Positions 1 through 6,940 of a stretch of DNA of 64,000 nucleotides are shown in pieces. The stretch is from Tistrella mobilis (lineage in GTDB: Bacteria > Pseudomonadota > Alphaproteobacteria > Tistrellales > Tistrellaceae). A program made the translations under genes and the position numbers. The notes under the pieces were generated by a model. It saw nothing but the letters and a program-made list of their open reading frames with translations, searched no databases and was not told the origin of the DNA. Positions within the stretch are counted from its first letter, which is position 1, and the number at the start of each line of letters is the position of its first letter. The stretch lies in NCBI RefSeq assembly GCF_041468085.1, contig NZ_CP121014.1, positions 1 through 64,000 on the forward strand. The letters run 5' to 3'.

Positions 1-127
1 GACCCGGGACAAAGGTCTGTGATGCCAGCCAAAAAGAGGAGACGGGCATCAACCCCACGCCCCTCCCCCGGCGGGATCTGCGGCATCATCAGACGATTGA
101 TCATCCACAATCGACCCGGGCTCTCAT

Positions 128-371
128 CGCTGAAGTCGATACGGCGGCGACTGCACCTGGACAACCGCCGGTACGCTGAATTCGTAACGCTCCGGGCCCC
201 TCCCCTCCCCTGCCGCCAGGGCCTGCGGCGTTACGAGTTCAGCGACACAAAGCCCCGGACTCCGCGGGATTCCGGCCGACAGACGATATGGGTCGCTGAC
301 TTTGTAACGCCCGGGTCGTACCGGCGCGGCCGCGCGAAGATGATCGGACTCCGACGCTGAATTGGTAACGC
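128..371. repeat. Upstream cluster of five 17-bp repeats next to parAB
   Basis: Five copies of a 17-bp element lie at 128-144 (+), 174-190 (+), 228-244 (-), 294-310 (+) and 355-371 (+). Across all thirteen copies in the window the invariant bases are CGCTGA at positions 1-6, G at 11 and ACG at 14-16. A typical copy is CGCTGAATTCGTAACGC. They sit in otherwise gene-free DNA upstream of parA. Short ORFs can be drawn through 1-424 on both strands, but the repeats dictate their reading and none resembles a protein family. The likely role is as centromere sites (parS-like) bound by the adjacent ParB, or as replication iterons; the sequence alone does not decide. Spacing between copies is irregular (about 37-50 bp between copies). 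Confidence 0.75.
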
Positions 372-417
372 CCAGCCCTGCGGTAAAAACGCGCGGCAAC
401 ACCAGGAATCAGGTCAA

Positions 418-447
418 CCATCAACTTCTTGATTGATGCGTTGATGG
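418..447. promoter_or_regulatory. Nested inverted repeat upstream of parA, probable autoregulatory operator
   Basis: An inverted repeat CCATCAAC-N14-GTTGATGG spans 418-447, and a second, overlapping one (ATCAA-CTTC-TTGAT, 420-433) shares its left arm, so several TTGAT half-sites are clustered. It lies about 140 bp before the parA start. ParA carries an N-terminal XRE-type helix-turn-helix, as do other ParA proteins that repress their own operon, so autoregulation through this site is a reasonable inference. No clean -35/-10 pair was identified. Confidence 0.4.
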
Positions 448-587
448 CGGCATGCGATGCTGTCGGCCGTGCAGGGGTCGGGGATCGCGCCCCCTCGACA
501 CTGTCCCCATCCTGATGCTCTCCGGCCGCCTGACTCCGGGCCGGCCATCATTTGCTCCGGAAAGGCTCCCCTCATGAGGCTGTCCCG

Positions 588-1628
588 ATGAACGGCGAAC
601 GCATGCGCGAACTCCGCCAGCAGCTGCGCTTCAGCCAGGCCGACCTGAAGGAAGCCCTGAATCAGATGCTTGGCCGCAGCTACGACAAGCCGAAAATCTC
701 TCGCTGGGAGAACGGGCGGGATCCGATCCCGGCCGATGTCTCGATGGCGCTGAACCGGCTGGTCGAAGGCAAGGGCCGCGAGGCGCGGACGATCGTTTTC
801 GCCAACCAGAAGGGCGGGGTGGGCAAGACCACCAGCGCGCTGAACCTGGCCTATGCCCTCAGTCGCGGTGATCATCGTGTGCTGCTGGTCGATATGGACC
901 CGCAGGCGACCGCCACCGTGGCCCTTCTGGCCGATGGTGCCGTCGAAGCCTATCGCCAGCGCCGGACCATGGCACAGGTGATCCTGGGCGATGTGCCGAT
1001 CGCCGATGTCGTCATCAGGGCGGGTGAAGAAATCATCCCCGGCCGGGCGCCGCTCTGCGATCTGGCCGCCAGCCATATCGACCTCGCCGAAACCGATGGC
1101 CGCCGTGAACCCGGCTTTGACATCACGCTGCGCGAGGCGCTGGAGCAGGTGCGCGATCGCTATGATTTCATCGTCATCGACGCGCCGCCCAATCTGGGCA
1201 TGCTGACCTGGATGTCGCTGGCAGCGGCCGACGACGTGATGATCCCGGTGCGCACCGAACCCTATGACACCATGGGTGTGGGGCTGATTCTCGGCACCAT
1301 CAACAAGGTGCAGCGGCGGCTGAACCCGGCCCTCCGGCTGGCCGGCATCCTGCCGACCCAGTATGGACGCCGGAAATCGGTCGATCGCGAGGTTCTGGCC
1401 CATCTGGTGCAGGCCATGGGCGATATCGCGCCGGTGCTGGAGCCGGTGCCGAACAGCGCCGTTTTTGGCCATGCCGCCCGCAATGGCCGCATCGCGCTCG
1501 AAGCCTCGCCGTCGAGTGCCGCGCCCTCGGTTTATCTGCGGCTTGCCGCCGGCATCATCGGCGACACCCCCCTGCCCCGCGCTGATGTCGATGTCAGCTA
1601 TGCCGGCATTGACGAGGATGATGTCTGA
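588..1628 (+). CDS. parA: ParA partition ATPase with N-terminal HTH
   Basis: This Walker-type ATPase segregates low-copy replicons by moving ParB-bound centromeres over the nucleoid. The protein is 346 aa. Residues about 3-55 form an XRE-like helix-turn-helix (RELRQQLRFSQADLK through KISRWENG). The deviant Walker A motif KGGVGKTTSA is at about residues 75-84, followed by LLVDMDPQATAT (Walker A') and FIVIDAPP (Walker B). The ORF can be extended to a TTG at 552, but ATG 588 has a GAGG Shine-Dalgarno 8 nt upstream and begins directly before the HTH. The stop overlaps the parB start (TGATG), so the two are translationally coupled. The HTH-plus-ATPase layout is typical of plasmid type Ia ParA and differs from the short chromosomal ParA. 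No replication initiator gene is in the window. Confidence 0.93.
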   Translation: MNGERMRELRQQLRFSQADLKEALNQMLGRSYDKPKISRWENGRDPIPADVSMALNRLVEGKGREARTIVFANQKGGVGKTTSALNLAYALSRGDHRVLLVDMDPQATATVALLADGAVEAYRQRRTMAQVILGDVPIADVVIRAGEEIIPGRAPLCDLAASHIDLAETDGRREPGFDITLREALEQVRDRYDFIVIDAPPNLGMLTWMSLAAADDVMIPVRTEPYDTMGVGLILGTINKVQRRLNPALRLAGILPTQYGRRKSVDREVLAHLVQAMGDIAPVLEPVPNSAVFGHAARNGRIALEASPSSAAPSVYLRLAAGIIGDTPLPRADVDVSYAGIDEDDV

Positions 1629-2530
1629 TGGCTCCGCGACGCAAAGCCCCCTCCCCCATTCTCGGTGCCGTGCGTGAAATGATCGCCGACGCCTCCGACA
1701 CGCTGGTCACCGAGAACAGCCGGTTCAAACACACCTTCGAAGTGGCGATCGACAAGATCAGCCCCGATCCGGATCAGCCGCGCAAGCATATCGACGACGA
1801 GGCGATCGCCGAACTCGCCCGGACCATGGAGGAACATGGCCAGCTGCAACCGATCCTGGTGCGGCGCGACCCGGCCGACCGTCGCCACTACATCATCGTT
1901 GCCGGCGAGCGTCGCTATCGGGCGGCCCGCCTCAATGGCTGGCCGACCCTGCTCGCCATCGAGCACGATGCCGATCCCGAAATCGCCGCGCTGATCGAGA
2001 ACCTGCAACGGGTCGACCTGTCGCCGGTGGACGAGGCGCGCGGTCTGGCCCGGCTGATCGAGGGGCGGGGCTGGAGCCAGGCCGAGGCAGCGGGTGTTCT
2101 CGGCAAGGCGAAGAGCGAGATCAGCGGCGTGCTCCGGATTCTCACCTTGCCCGATGATCTGCTCGATGCGGTTCTGACGTCAGAACTGACTCTGCCCAAG
2201 AATGTGCTGGTCGAGCTTGCCCGCATCGAGACGCCGGCCGTCCGCGACCGTCTGGTTGCCTTGGCCTTCGAGGGAAAGCTGACGGTTCGCGCGCTCAGGG
2301 CTGCCCGGGCGGAGGATGATGGCAGGCCTGCGCGGGCGCCGCAGGTCGACGCTGAAGTTGAAACGCCGGCGCCCCGGGCGACCCCCGGCAGGCTGTCTTT
2401 GCGTCAGCTCGATCGCCTGGCTCTGGCGCTTGAGGCCGCGGCCCATCGGGGCACGCCGCTCAGCGCGGCCGAGCGCGAGCGCCTGGAAATCGTGCAGCAT
2501 CACATCGAAGCGCTGCTTTCCGGAAACTGA
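1628..2530 (+). CDS. parB: ParB centromere-binding partition protein
   Basis: This is the ParB/Spo0J/RepB-family CTPase clamp that loads at centromere repeats and stimulates ParA. It is 300 aa. The N-terminal nuclease-like fold (about residues 36-125) contains the arginine box GERRYRAARLNGW used for CTP binding, and an HTH follows (GWSQAEAAGVLGKAKSEISGVL, about 137-160). After a linker rich in Ala, Arg and Pro, a C-terminal segment (about 255-300) should dimerise. The start codon overlaps the parA stop by one base. The linker DNA contains one copy of the 17-bp repeat (2350-2366) and another copy begins 14 bp after the stop, which strongly suggests these repeats are its cognate sites. Confidence 0.93.
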   Translation: MAPRRKAPSPILGAVREMIADASDTLVTENSRFKHTFEVAIDKISPDPDQPRKHIDDEAIAELARTMEEHGQLQPILVRRDPADRRHYIIVAGERRYRAARLNGWPTLLAIEHDADPEIAALIENLQRVDLSPVDEARGLARLIEGRGWSQAEAAGVLGKAKSEISGVLRILTLPDDLLDAVLTSELTLPKNVLVELARIETPAVRDRLVALAFEGKLTVRALRAARAEDDGRPARAPQVDAEVETPAPRATPGRLSLRQLDRLALALEAAAHRGTPLSAAERERLEIVQHHIEALLSGN

Positions 2531-2560
2531 ACGACGCCGGCGACGCTGAAGTTGAAACGG
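2350..2560 (+). repeat. Two 17-bp repeats at the 3' end of parB
   Basis: Copies at 2350-2366 (inside the ParB linker coding sequence) and 2544-2560 (14 bp after the parB stop) are both CGCTGAAGTTGAAACG followed by C or G, in the same orientation. They belong to the same family as the copies at 128-371 and 3271-3616. Confidence 0.75.
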
Positions 2561-2590
2561 CAGGGTCCGCGGGCTCTGCCGTTTCTCGTT

Positions 2591-3127
2591 TCAGCCGATG
2601 GTCTTAGTCATGAACACCCGCGAGAAACCGTTATCGACCCGGCGATCGGTTTCGACATAGCCATGCCGGGCATAGATCTCGACATTCCGGGTCATCAGCA
2701 CATGGGTATAGAGCCGGATCTCGCCCAGCCCCAGCTCTGCCGCACGGGCCTCGGTGAAGTCGAGGAGCCGTCGGCCCAGGCCGGTGCCCTGGGCGTGGGG
2801 GGCGACGGCAATGCTGTGCAACAGAAGATGATCGGTTTCAGGCATCAGGATGACGAGGCCGTCGGGGCCGTGCCGGCTGCGCCCGGCATCGCCGTCGGCC
2901 AGCCAGACCTCCGTTGCGGCATCGGCCAGCAGGGCAGGGATGTCATCGCCCATCGGGCCGGGCTCGCGTCCGATCACCGGTATCCAGGGGGTATAGGCTG
3001 CAATCGTCAGGGATGCGATCGCCGCGGCATCATCGGGCGTCGCACGACGAAACACCTCGCATGGTGGCTGAAGGGGCGACGCCCGGGTGCCGGTCCCGGG
3101 GCCGTCCGGCAGGTCGATGGTCATCAT
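2591..3127 (-). CDS. GNAT-family N-acetyltransferase
   Basis: This is a GCN5-related acetyltransferase of 178 aa that would transfer an acetyl group from acetyl-CoA to an amine; the substrate is unknown. The N-terminal part matches the usual motif C/D region (EVFRRATPDDAAAIASLTIAAY). The acetyl-CoA pyrophosphate loop is seen as SIAVAPHAQGTGLGRRLLDFTEARA, and the C-terminal strand pair as EIRLYTHVLMTRNVEIYARHGY. The reading frame stays open to 3574, but the ATG at 3127 has a GAGGA site 5 nt upstream and the added N-terminus would run through repeat DNA, so I use 3127. It is convergent with parB and transcribed away from the 3271-3616 repeat cluster, so partition complexes there could affect its promoter. 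Confidence 0.85.
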   Translation of the reverse strand: MMTIDLPDGPGTGTRASPLQPPCEVFRRATPDDAAAIASLTIAAYTPWIPVIGREPGPMGDDIPALLADAATEVWLADGDAGRSRHGPDGLVILMPETDHLLLHSIAVAPHAQGTGLGRRLLDFTEARAAELGLGEIRLYTHVLMTRNVEIYARHGYVETDRRVDNGFSRVFMTKTIG

Positions 3128-3270
3128 GTCCGTCCTCGGCAGGGCCGTACTGATATGGAAAGCCGGGCAGGGACGGGCGATGTGCTCGCCCGGCCTGCTG
3201 TCCATGATAGAGCCATCCGGGGATGGGTTTCCTGCGTCAAACTGACCAGCCGCCACCGGTGCGTCGGCGG

Positions 3271-3616
3271 CGCTGATTTTGTAACGGCCGGCCGGTGCGA
3301 CAGCGGCAGCCGTATCAGCTTCAGCGTCGGTCGCGACAGGACGGCCGGCTTCGCTGAAGATGAAACGGCAGGGGGCGTTCTGATGTCTGAATGCCATAGC
3401 TGCGCCGTTCGGGAGACCGGCGCGACCGTTTGCGCCTGTCCTGACAAGGGGGGAGCCCCGCGTTGCCAATTCAGCGTGGATCGGGTGATCGATCACCCTG
3501 GCGCGCCACCTGGTTTGTCCCGGCTCGACCGGCTGTGGCGGGGCCTCAGGGCCCGATAATACATGAGGCCGCAAGCCGGCGTATCAAACTCAGCGTTCGG
3601 CGTTGCGACTTCAGCG
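3271..3616. repeat. Downstream cluster of six 17-bp repeats between GNAT and padR-like genes
   Basis: Copies occur at 3271-3287 (+), 3310-3326 (-), 3352-3368 (+), 3460-3476 (-), 3579-3595 (-) and 3600-3616 (-). All keep CGCTGA, G11 and ACG at 14-16. The surrounding 3128-3713 spacer (586 bp) has no other convincing gene. The mixed orientation and location on the far side of parAB make this look like a second half of a split centromere or iteron array. Confidence 0.75.
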
Positions 3617-3713
3617 AGGCTTGTCGGGGCAAGGCGGCGGCCGAGAGCCTTGACGCCGGATGCCCGGATCCGGAGAGTGGCCCCGCCTGCCGCCCATGAA
3701 AGCCGAACCATCC

Positions 3714-4247
3714 ATGTCCCTCCCCCATGCCCTGCTTACTTCCCTGCTGGAGCGGCCCTGCTCCGGATCGGAACTGGCCAGCCGGTTCGACCGGTCGATC
3801 GGCTATTTCTGGCAGGCGAGCCATCAGCAGATCTATCGCGAATTGTCGCGGCTTGAGCTGGCGGGCCTGATCGAAGGATCGGAGCCGGAGGCGAGCCGTG
3901 GCCGGCCACGGGTCTGGCAGGTTCTGCCGGCGGGCCGGGCAGAGCTGCTCCGCTGGGTCAATGACAGTTCCGAATCCAAGCCGCTGCGCGACGAGGTGAT
4001 GGTCCGCCTGCGGGCGGCAGCGGTGCTGGGCGACACCGATCTTGCCGCCGACCTGCGCGACCGGCTGGCGCATCACCGTGCAATGCTGGCACAGTATCAG
4101 GGCATCGAGGCGCGCGACTTCACCCCGGCGCCCGAAACGCGCGATGCCCGCCTCCGGCATCTGGTGCTGAAGGCGGGCATCCGCCACGAGACCTGGTGGA
4201 TCGATTTGTGTACCGAGGCGCTGGAGATTCTGGCCGAGGGGGGCTAG
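3714..4247 (+). CDS. PadR-family transcriptional regulator
   Basis: This is a winged-helix regulator of 177 aa, within the usual size for PadR proteins with the C-terminal Vir-type helical domain. The N-terminal wHTH reads LLTSLLERPCSGSELASRF, then QIYRELSRLELAGLIEG, then the wing with RPRVWQVLPAGRAEL. The C-terminal half (about 85-177) is helical and acidic/arginine rich, as in the PadR_C dimerisation domain. ATG 3714 begins at the conserved MSLPHALL segment. An ATG at 3696 is also in frame, and neither has a strong Shine-Dalgarno. Its 3' end faces that of the SnoaL-like gene 14 bp away, so it is a candidate regulator of the flavoprotein/SnoaL pair on the other strand. PadR proteins often sense small aromatic compounds; the ligand here is unknown. 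Confidence 0.88.
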   Translation: MSLPHALLTSLLERPCSGSELASRFDRSIGYFWQASHQQIYRELSRLELAGLIEGSEPEASRGRPRVWQVLPAGRAELLRWVNDSSESKPLRDEVMVRLRAAAVLGDTDLAADLRDRLAHHRAMLAQYQGIEARDFTPAPETRDARLRHLVLKAGIRHETWWIDLCTEALEILAEGG

Positions 4248-4261
4248 AGCCGGGTGGGGCG

Positions 4262-4708
4262 TCAGGCCTTCGCCTTGAAGGCCGGCAGGCTGCCACCCAC
4301 CCGTGCCGCCATTTGGGCCCCCAGCGCCTGCAGGCCGCTCATCGGCCGCACCATCACCTCAAAATCCCGGATCAGCCCGTCGGCATCGAAGCGAATCATG
4401 TCGATGCCCTTCAGGCTGCGGCCGTCCACGGTCGCGGAGAATTCGAGCACCACATCCAGCCCGTCATCCGAGGCGAAGCTGCGGTGATAGGTGAAGTCGT
4501 GGAAGACCTCGATCACATTGCTCAGCGCCAGCACCAGCGCATCGGCCGAGGCATAGGCGGTATGGGCCATGGGGGAGCGGAACACCGCATCGGGATGGGC
4601 GATCTCGCGCAGCCGGCCGAGATCATGGGCCTCCATCATCTCGTGCCAGAGCTGAAGCGAGGCCTTGACCGCCGGGGCGGCGCCGTCGGGAATGTGCAGG
4701 CTGGTCAT
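4262..4708 (-). CDS. SnoaL-like / NTF2-fold protein
   Basis: This is a small NTF2-fold protein (148 aa), a family that includes polyketide cyclases, ketosteroid isomerase and many enzymes of unknown substrate. The first helix (VKASLQLWHEMMEAHDLGRLREIAHPDAVFRSP) and the strand with a polar pocket (YHRSFASDDGLDVVLEFSATVDGRSLKGIDMIRFDADGLI) are typical of SnoaL-like domains. The start has a strong AGGAGGA site. It follows the flavoprotein gene by 44 nt on the same strand and is probably co-transcribed, suggesting that it acts on the same substrate. Confidence 0.8.
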   Translation of the reverse strand: MTSLHIPDGAAPAVKASLQLWHEMMEAHDLGRLREIAHPDAVFRSPMAHTAYASADALVLALSNVIEVFHDFTYHRSFASDDGLDVVLEFSATVDGRSLKGIDMIRFDADGLIRDFEVMVRPMSGLQALGAQMAARVGGSLPAFKAKA

Positions 4709-4752
4709 GATCGGTGTTTCCTCCTGTCGGTCTTGTCTGAAGAGTTCTGACG

Positions 4753-6849
4753 TCAGAACGTCGCGGCGAGGCGTGTGCCCTGGTCGATGGCGCGTTTGGC
4801 ATCCAGTTCCGCCGCCAGATCGGCGCCGCCGATCAGATGAACCGTGCAGCCGGCGGCCTCCAGCGCCGCCACCAGGCTGCGCTCCGGCTCCTGCCCCGCG
4901 CAGATCACCACGCTGTCGGCGGGGATGACCCGGGTCTCGCCGCCCGATGTCACCACCAGCCCGTCATCATCGATGCGTTCATAGGCGACGCCGCCGGTCA
5001 TGGTCACGCCCCGGGCGTGCAGGGCCGCGCGGTGGATCCAGCCTGTGGTCTTGCCGAGCCCGGCGCCCGGCCGTCCGGTCTTGCGCTGGAGCAGATGTAT
5101 CTGGCGGGCGGCGGGGCGGGGCGCCGGCTTGCCCAGCCCGCCCGGTGTCGCCGGGTCGGTATCGACCCCCCAATCCCGGGCAAAATCCTCCACACTGTCG
5201 GGCCCATGGGCCCCGCCATGGGTCAGCAGCTCCGCCACATCGAAGCCGATGCCGCCGGCCCCGATGATCGCCACCCGATCCCCCACCGGTTTGCGGTCGC
5301 GCAGCACATCCAGATAACCCAGCACCTTCGGATGGTCGCGCCCGTCAATCTCCGGCTGCCGCGGCACCACACCGGTCGCCAGAATGATGGCGTCATAGCC
5401 GCCGGCCGCCAGCTCCCCCGCGGTCACCCGGTGACCGGTCCGCAGCGCCACCCCCGTCACCTCGATCCGCTTGCGGAAATAGCGCAGGGTCTCGTGAAAC
5501 TCTTCCTTGCCCGGGATCGTCTTGGCCAGGTTGAACTGACCGCCGATCTGGTCGTCGGCCTCGAACAGCGTCACCTGATGGCCGCGTTCGGCAGCGGTGG
5601 TGGCGAAGGCGAGCCCGGCCGGGCCGGCGCCGACCACGGCCAGCCGCTTCGGCGCCGCGGTCGGCGCAATCACCAGCTCGGTCTCGTTGCAGGCCCGCGG
5701 ATTGACGAGGCAGGAGGTGATCTTGCCACCGAAAGTATGGTCCAGACAGGCCTGGTTGCAGCCGATGCAGGTGTTGATCTCGTCGGCGCGGCCGGTGCGG
5801 GCCTTGCGCACGAAATCGGCATCGGCCAGGAAGGGGCGGGCCATCGAGACCATGTCGCAGGCCCCCTCTGCCAGAAGCCGTTCGGCCAGCTCCGGCGTGT
5901 TGATCCGGTTGGTGGCGACCAGGGGCAGGCCGACCAGGCCTTTCAGCCGCTGCGTCACCCAGGCGAAGGCGCCGCGCGGCACCCGGGTCGCGATGGTCGG
6001 CACCCGTGCCTCATGCCAGCCGATGCCGGTGTTGATGATGGTCGCACCGGCACCCTCGATGGCGCGGGCGAGCATCGCCACCTCGTCGAAGGTCGATCCG
6101 CCCTCCACCAGATCCAGCATCGAGAGCCGGTAGATGATGATGAAATCGGGGCCGAGCCTCTCCCGCACCCGGCGGACGATCTCGACCGGGAAGCGGATCC
6201 GGTTCTCATACGGCCCGCCCCAGTCGTCATCGCGATGATTGGTGCGCGCGGCGATGAACTCGTTGATCAGATAGCCTTCCGATCCCATGATCTCGACGCC
6301 GTCATAGCCGGCCTCGCGGGCCAGGGCGGCGCAGCGGACGAAATCCGCGATCGTCTCCTCGACCTCGGCACCGGTCAGCGCATGGGGGCGGGCAGGGTTG
6401 ATCGGTGCGCGGATCGCACTCGGCGCGACCAGGTCGCGATGATAGGCATAGCGGCCGAAATGCAGGATCTGCATGGCGATTCGGCCGCCTTCGGCATGCA
6501 CGGCATCGGTCACGATCCGGTGGCGGCGGGCCTCGTCGGTGGTGGTCAGCATCGCACCCCCGGGCAGGGGACGGCCCCGTTCATTGGGCGCGATGCCGCC
6601 GGTCACGATCAGCCCGACTTCGCCACGGGCCCGTTCGGCATAGAAGGCGGCCATGCGCTCGAACCCCTGCGGCGCTTCTTCCAGGCCCAGATGCATCGAG
6701 CCCATCAGCACCCGGTTGGGCAGGGTCACGAAGCCCAGATCCAGCGGCCGGGTGAGGGCGGGGAAGGCAGACGAGGGGGGAGGGGAGAGTGGGGGAGGGG
6801 AGGTCGGGACAGGCGAGGTCGGGATAGGGGAGGGCAGGTCGTCGGTCAT
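4753..6849 (-). CDS. FMN/Fe-S/FAD oxidoreductase of the 2,4-dienoyl-CoA reductase/old yellow enzyme type
   Basis: This is a three-cofactor enoate reductase or dehydrogenase, 698 aa. The first ~370 residues are an FMN-binding TIM barrel of the old yellow enzyme family (LPNRVLMGSMHLGLEE, IHFGRYAYH, GYDGVEIMGSEGYLINEF). A 4Fe-4S ligand set CIGCNQACLDHTF...C follows, then an FAD/NAD(P) domain with VVGAGPAGLAFATTAAERG and a second dinucleotide fold IIGAGGIGFDVAELL. This order is that of NADPH-dependent 2,4-dienoyl-CoA reductase and trimethylamine dehydrogenase-like enzymes; the true substrate is uncertain. ATG 6849 is preferred to a TTG at 6876; a GGAG lies 10 nt upstream. The first ~30 residues are an odd Pro/Ser/Thr-rich tail. 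Two palindromes immediately upstream imply repressor control. Confidence 0.88.
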   Translation of the reverse strand: MTDDLPSPIPTSPVPTSPPPLSPPPSSAFPALTRPLDLGFVTLPNRVLMGSMHLGLEEAPQGFERMAAFYAERARGEVGLIVTGGIAPNERGRPLPGGAMLTTTDEARRHRIVTDAVHAEGGRIAMQILHFGRYAYHRDLVAPSAIRAPINPARPHALTGAEVEETIADFVRCAALAREAGYDGVEIMGSEGYLINEFIAARTNHRDDDWGGPYENRIRFPVEIVRRVRERLGPDFIIIYRLSMLDLVEGGSTFDEVAMLARAIEGAGATIINTGIGWHEARVPTIATRVPRGAFAWVTQRLKGLVGLPLVATNRINTPELAERLLAEGACDMVSMARPFLADADFVRKARTGRADEINTCIGCNQACLDHTFGGKITSCLVNPRACNETELVIAPTAAPKRLAVVGAGPAGLAFATTAAERGHQVTLFEADDQIGGQFNLAKTIPGKEEFHETLRYFRKRIEVTGVALRTGHRVTAGELAAGGYDAIILATGVVPRQPEIDGRDHPKVLGYLDVLRDRKPVGDRVAIIGAGGIGFDVAELLTHGGAHGPDSVEDFARDWGVDTDPATPGGLGKPAPRPAARQIHLLQRKTGRPGAGLGKTTGWIHRAALHARGVTMTGGVAYERIDDDGLVVTSGGETRVIPADSVVICAGQEPERSLVAALEAAGCTVHLIGGADLAAELDAKRAIDQGTRLAATF

Positions 6850-6870
6850 CCTCAGCGCGCTCCGGCTTTT

Positions 6871-6927
6871 ATGCAACCAGTTGCATGAACTCTAGCCGGC
6901 GCCGGAGCCCCTTACAACTGGTTGCAT
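6871..6927. promoter_or_regulatory. Pair of ATGCAAC-type palindromes before the flavoprotein gene
   Basis: ATGCAACCAGTTGCAT at 6871-6886 is a 16-bp inverted repeat with 7-bp arms. A near copy, TACAACTGGTTGCAT, lies at 6913-6927. Their centres are about 41 bp apart, close to four helical turns, and both lie 22-78 bp upstream of the start at 6849. This is the usual layout for a dimeric repressor binding cooperatively. The nearby PadR-like protein is one candidate; a regulator elsewhere is equally possible. Confidence 0.55.
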
Positions 6928-6940
6928 GGCGCGCGGGGGC

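Noticed and set aside
19-424. Short overlapping ORFs over the upstream repeats
   Set aside because: Their residues follow the 17-bp repeats in several frames, they conflict with each other, and none has a recognisable domain.
552-590. TTG 552 as the ParA start
   Set aside because: ATG 588 has the GAGG site at correct spacing and begins at the conserved HTH.
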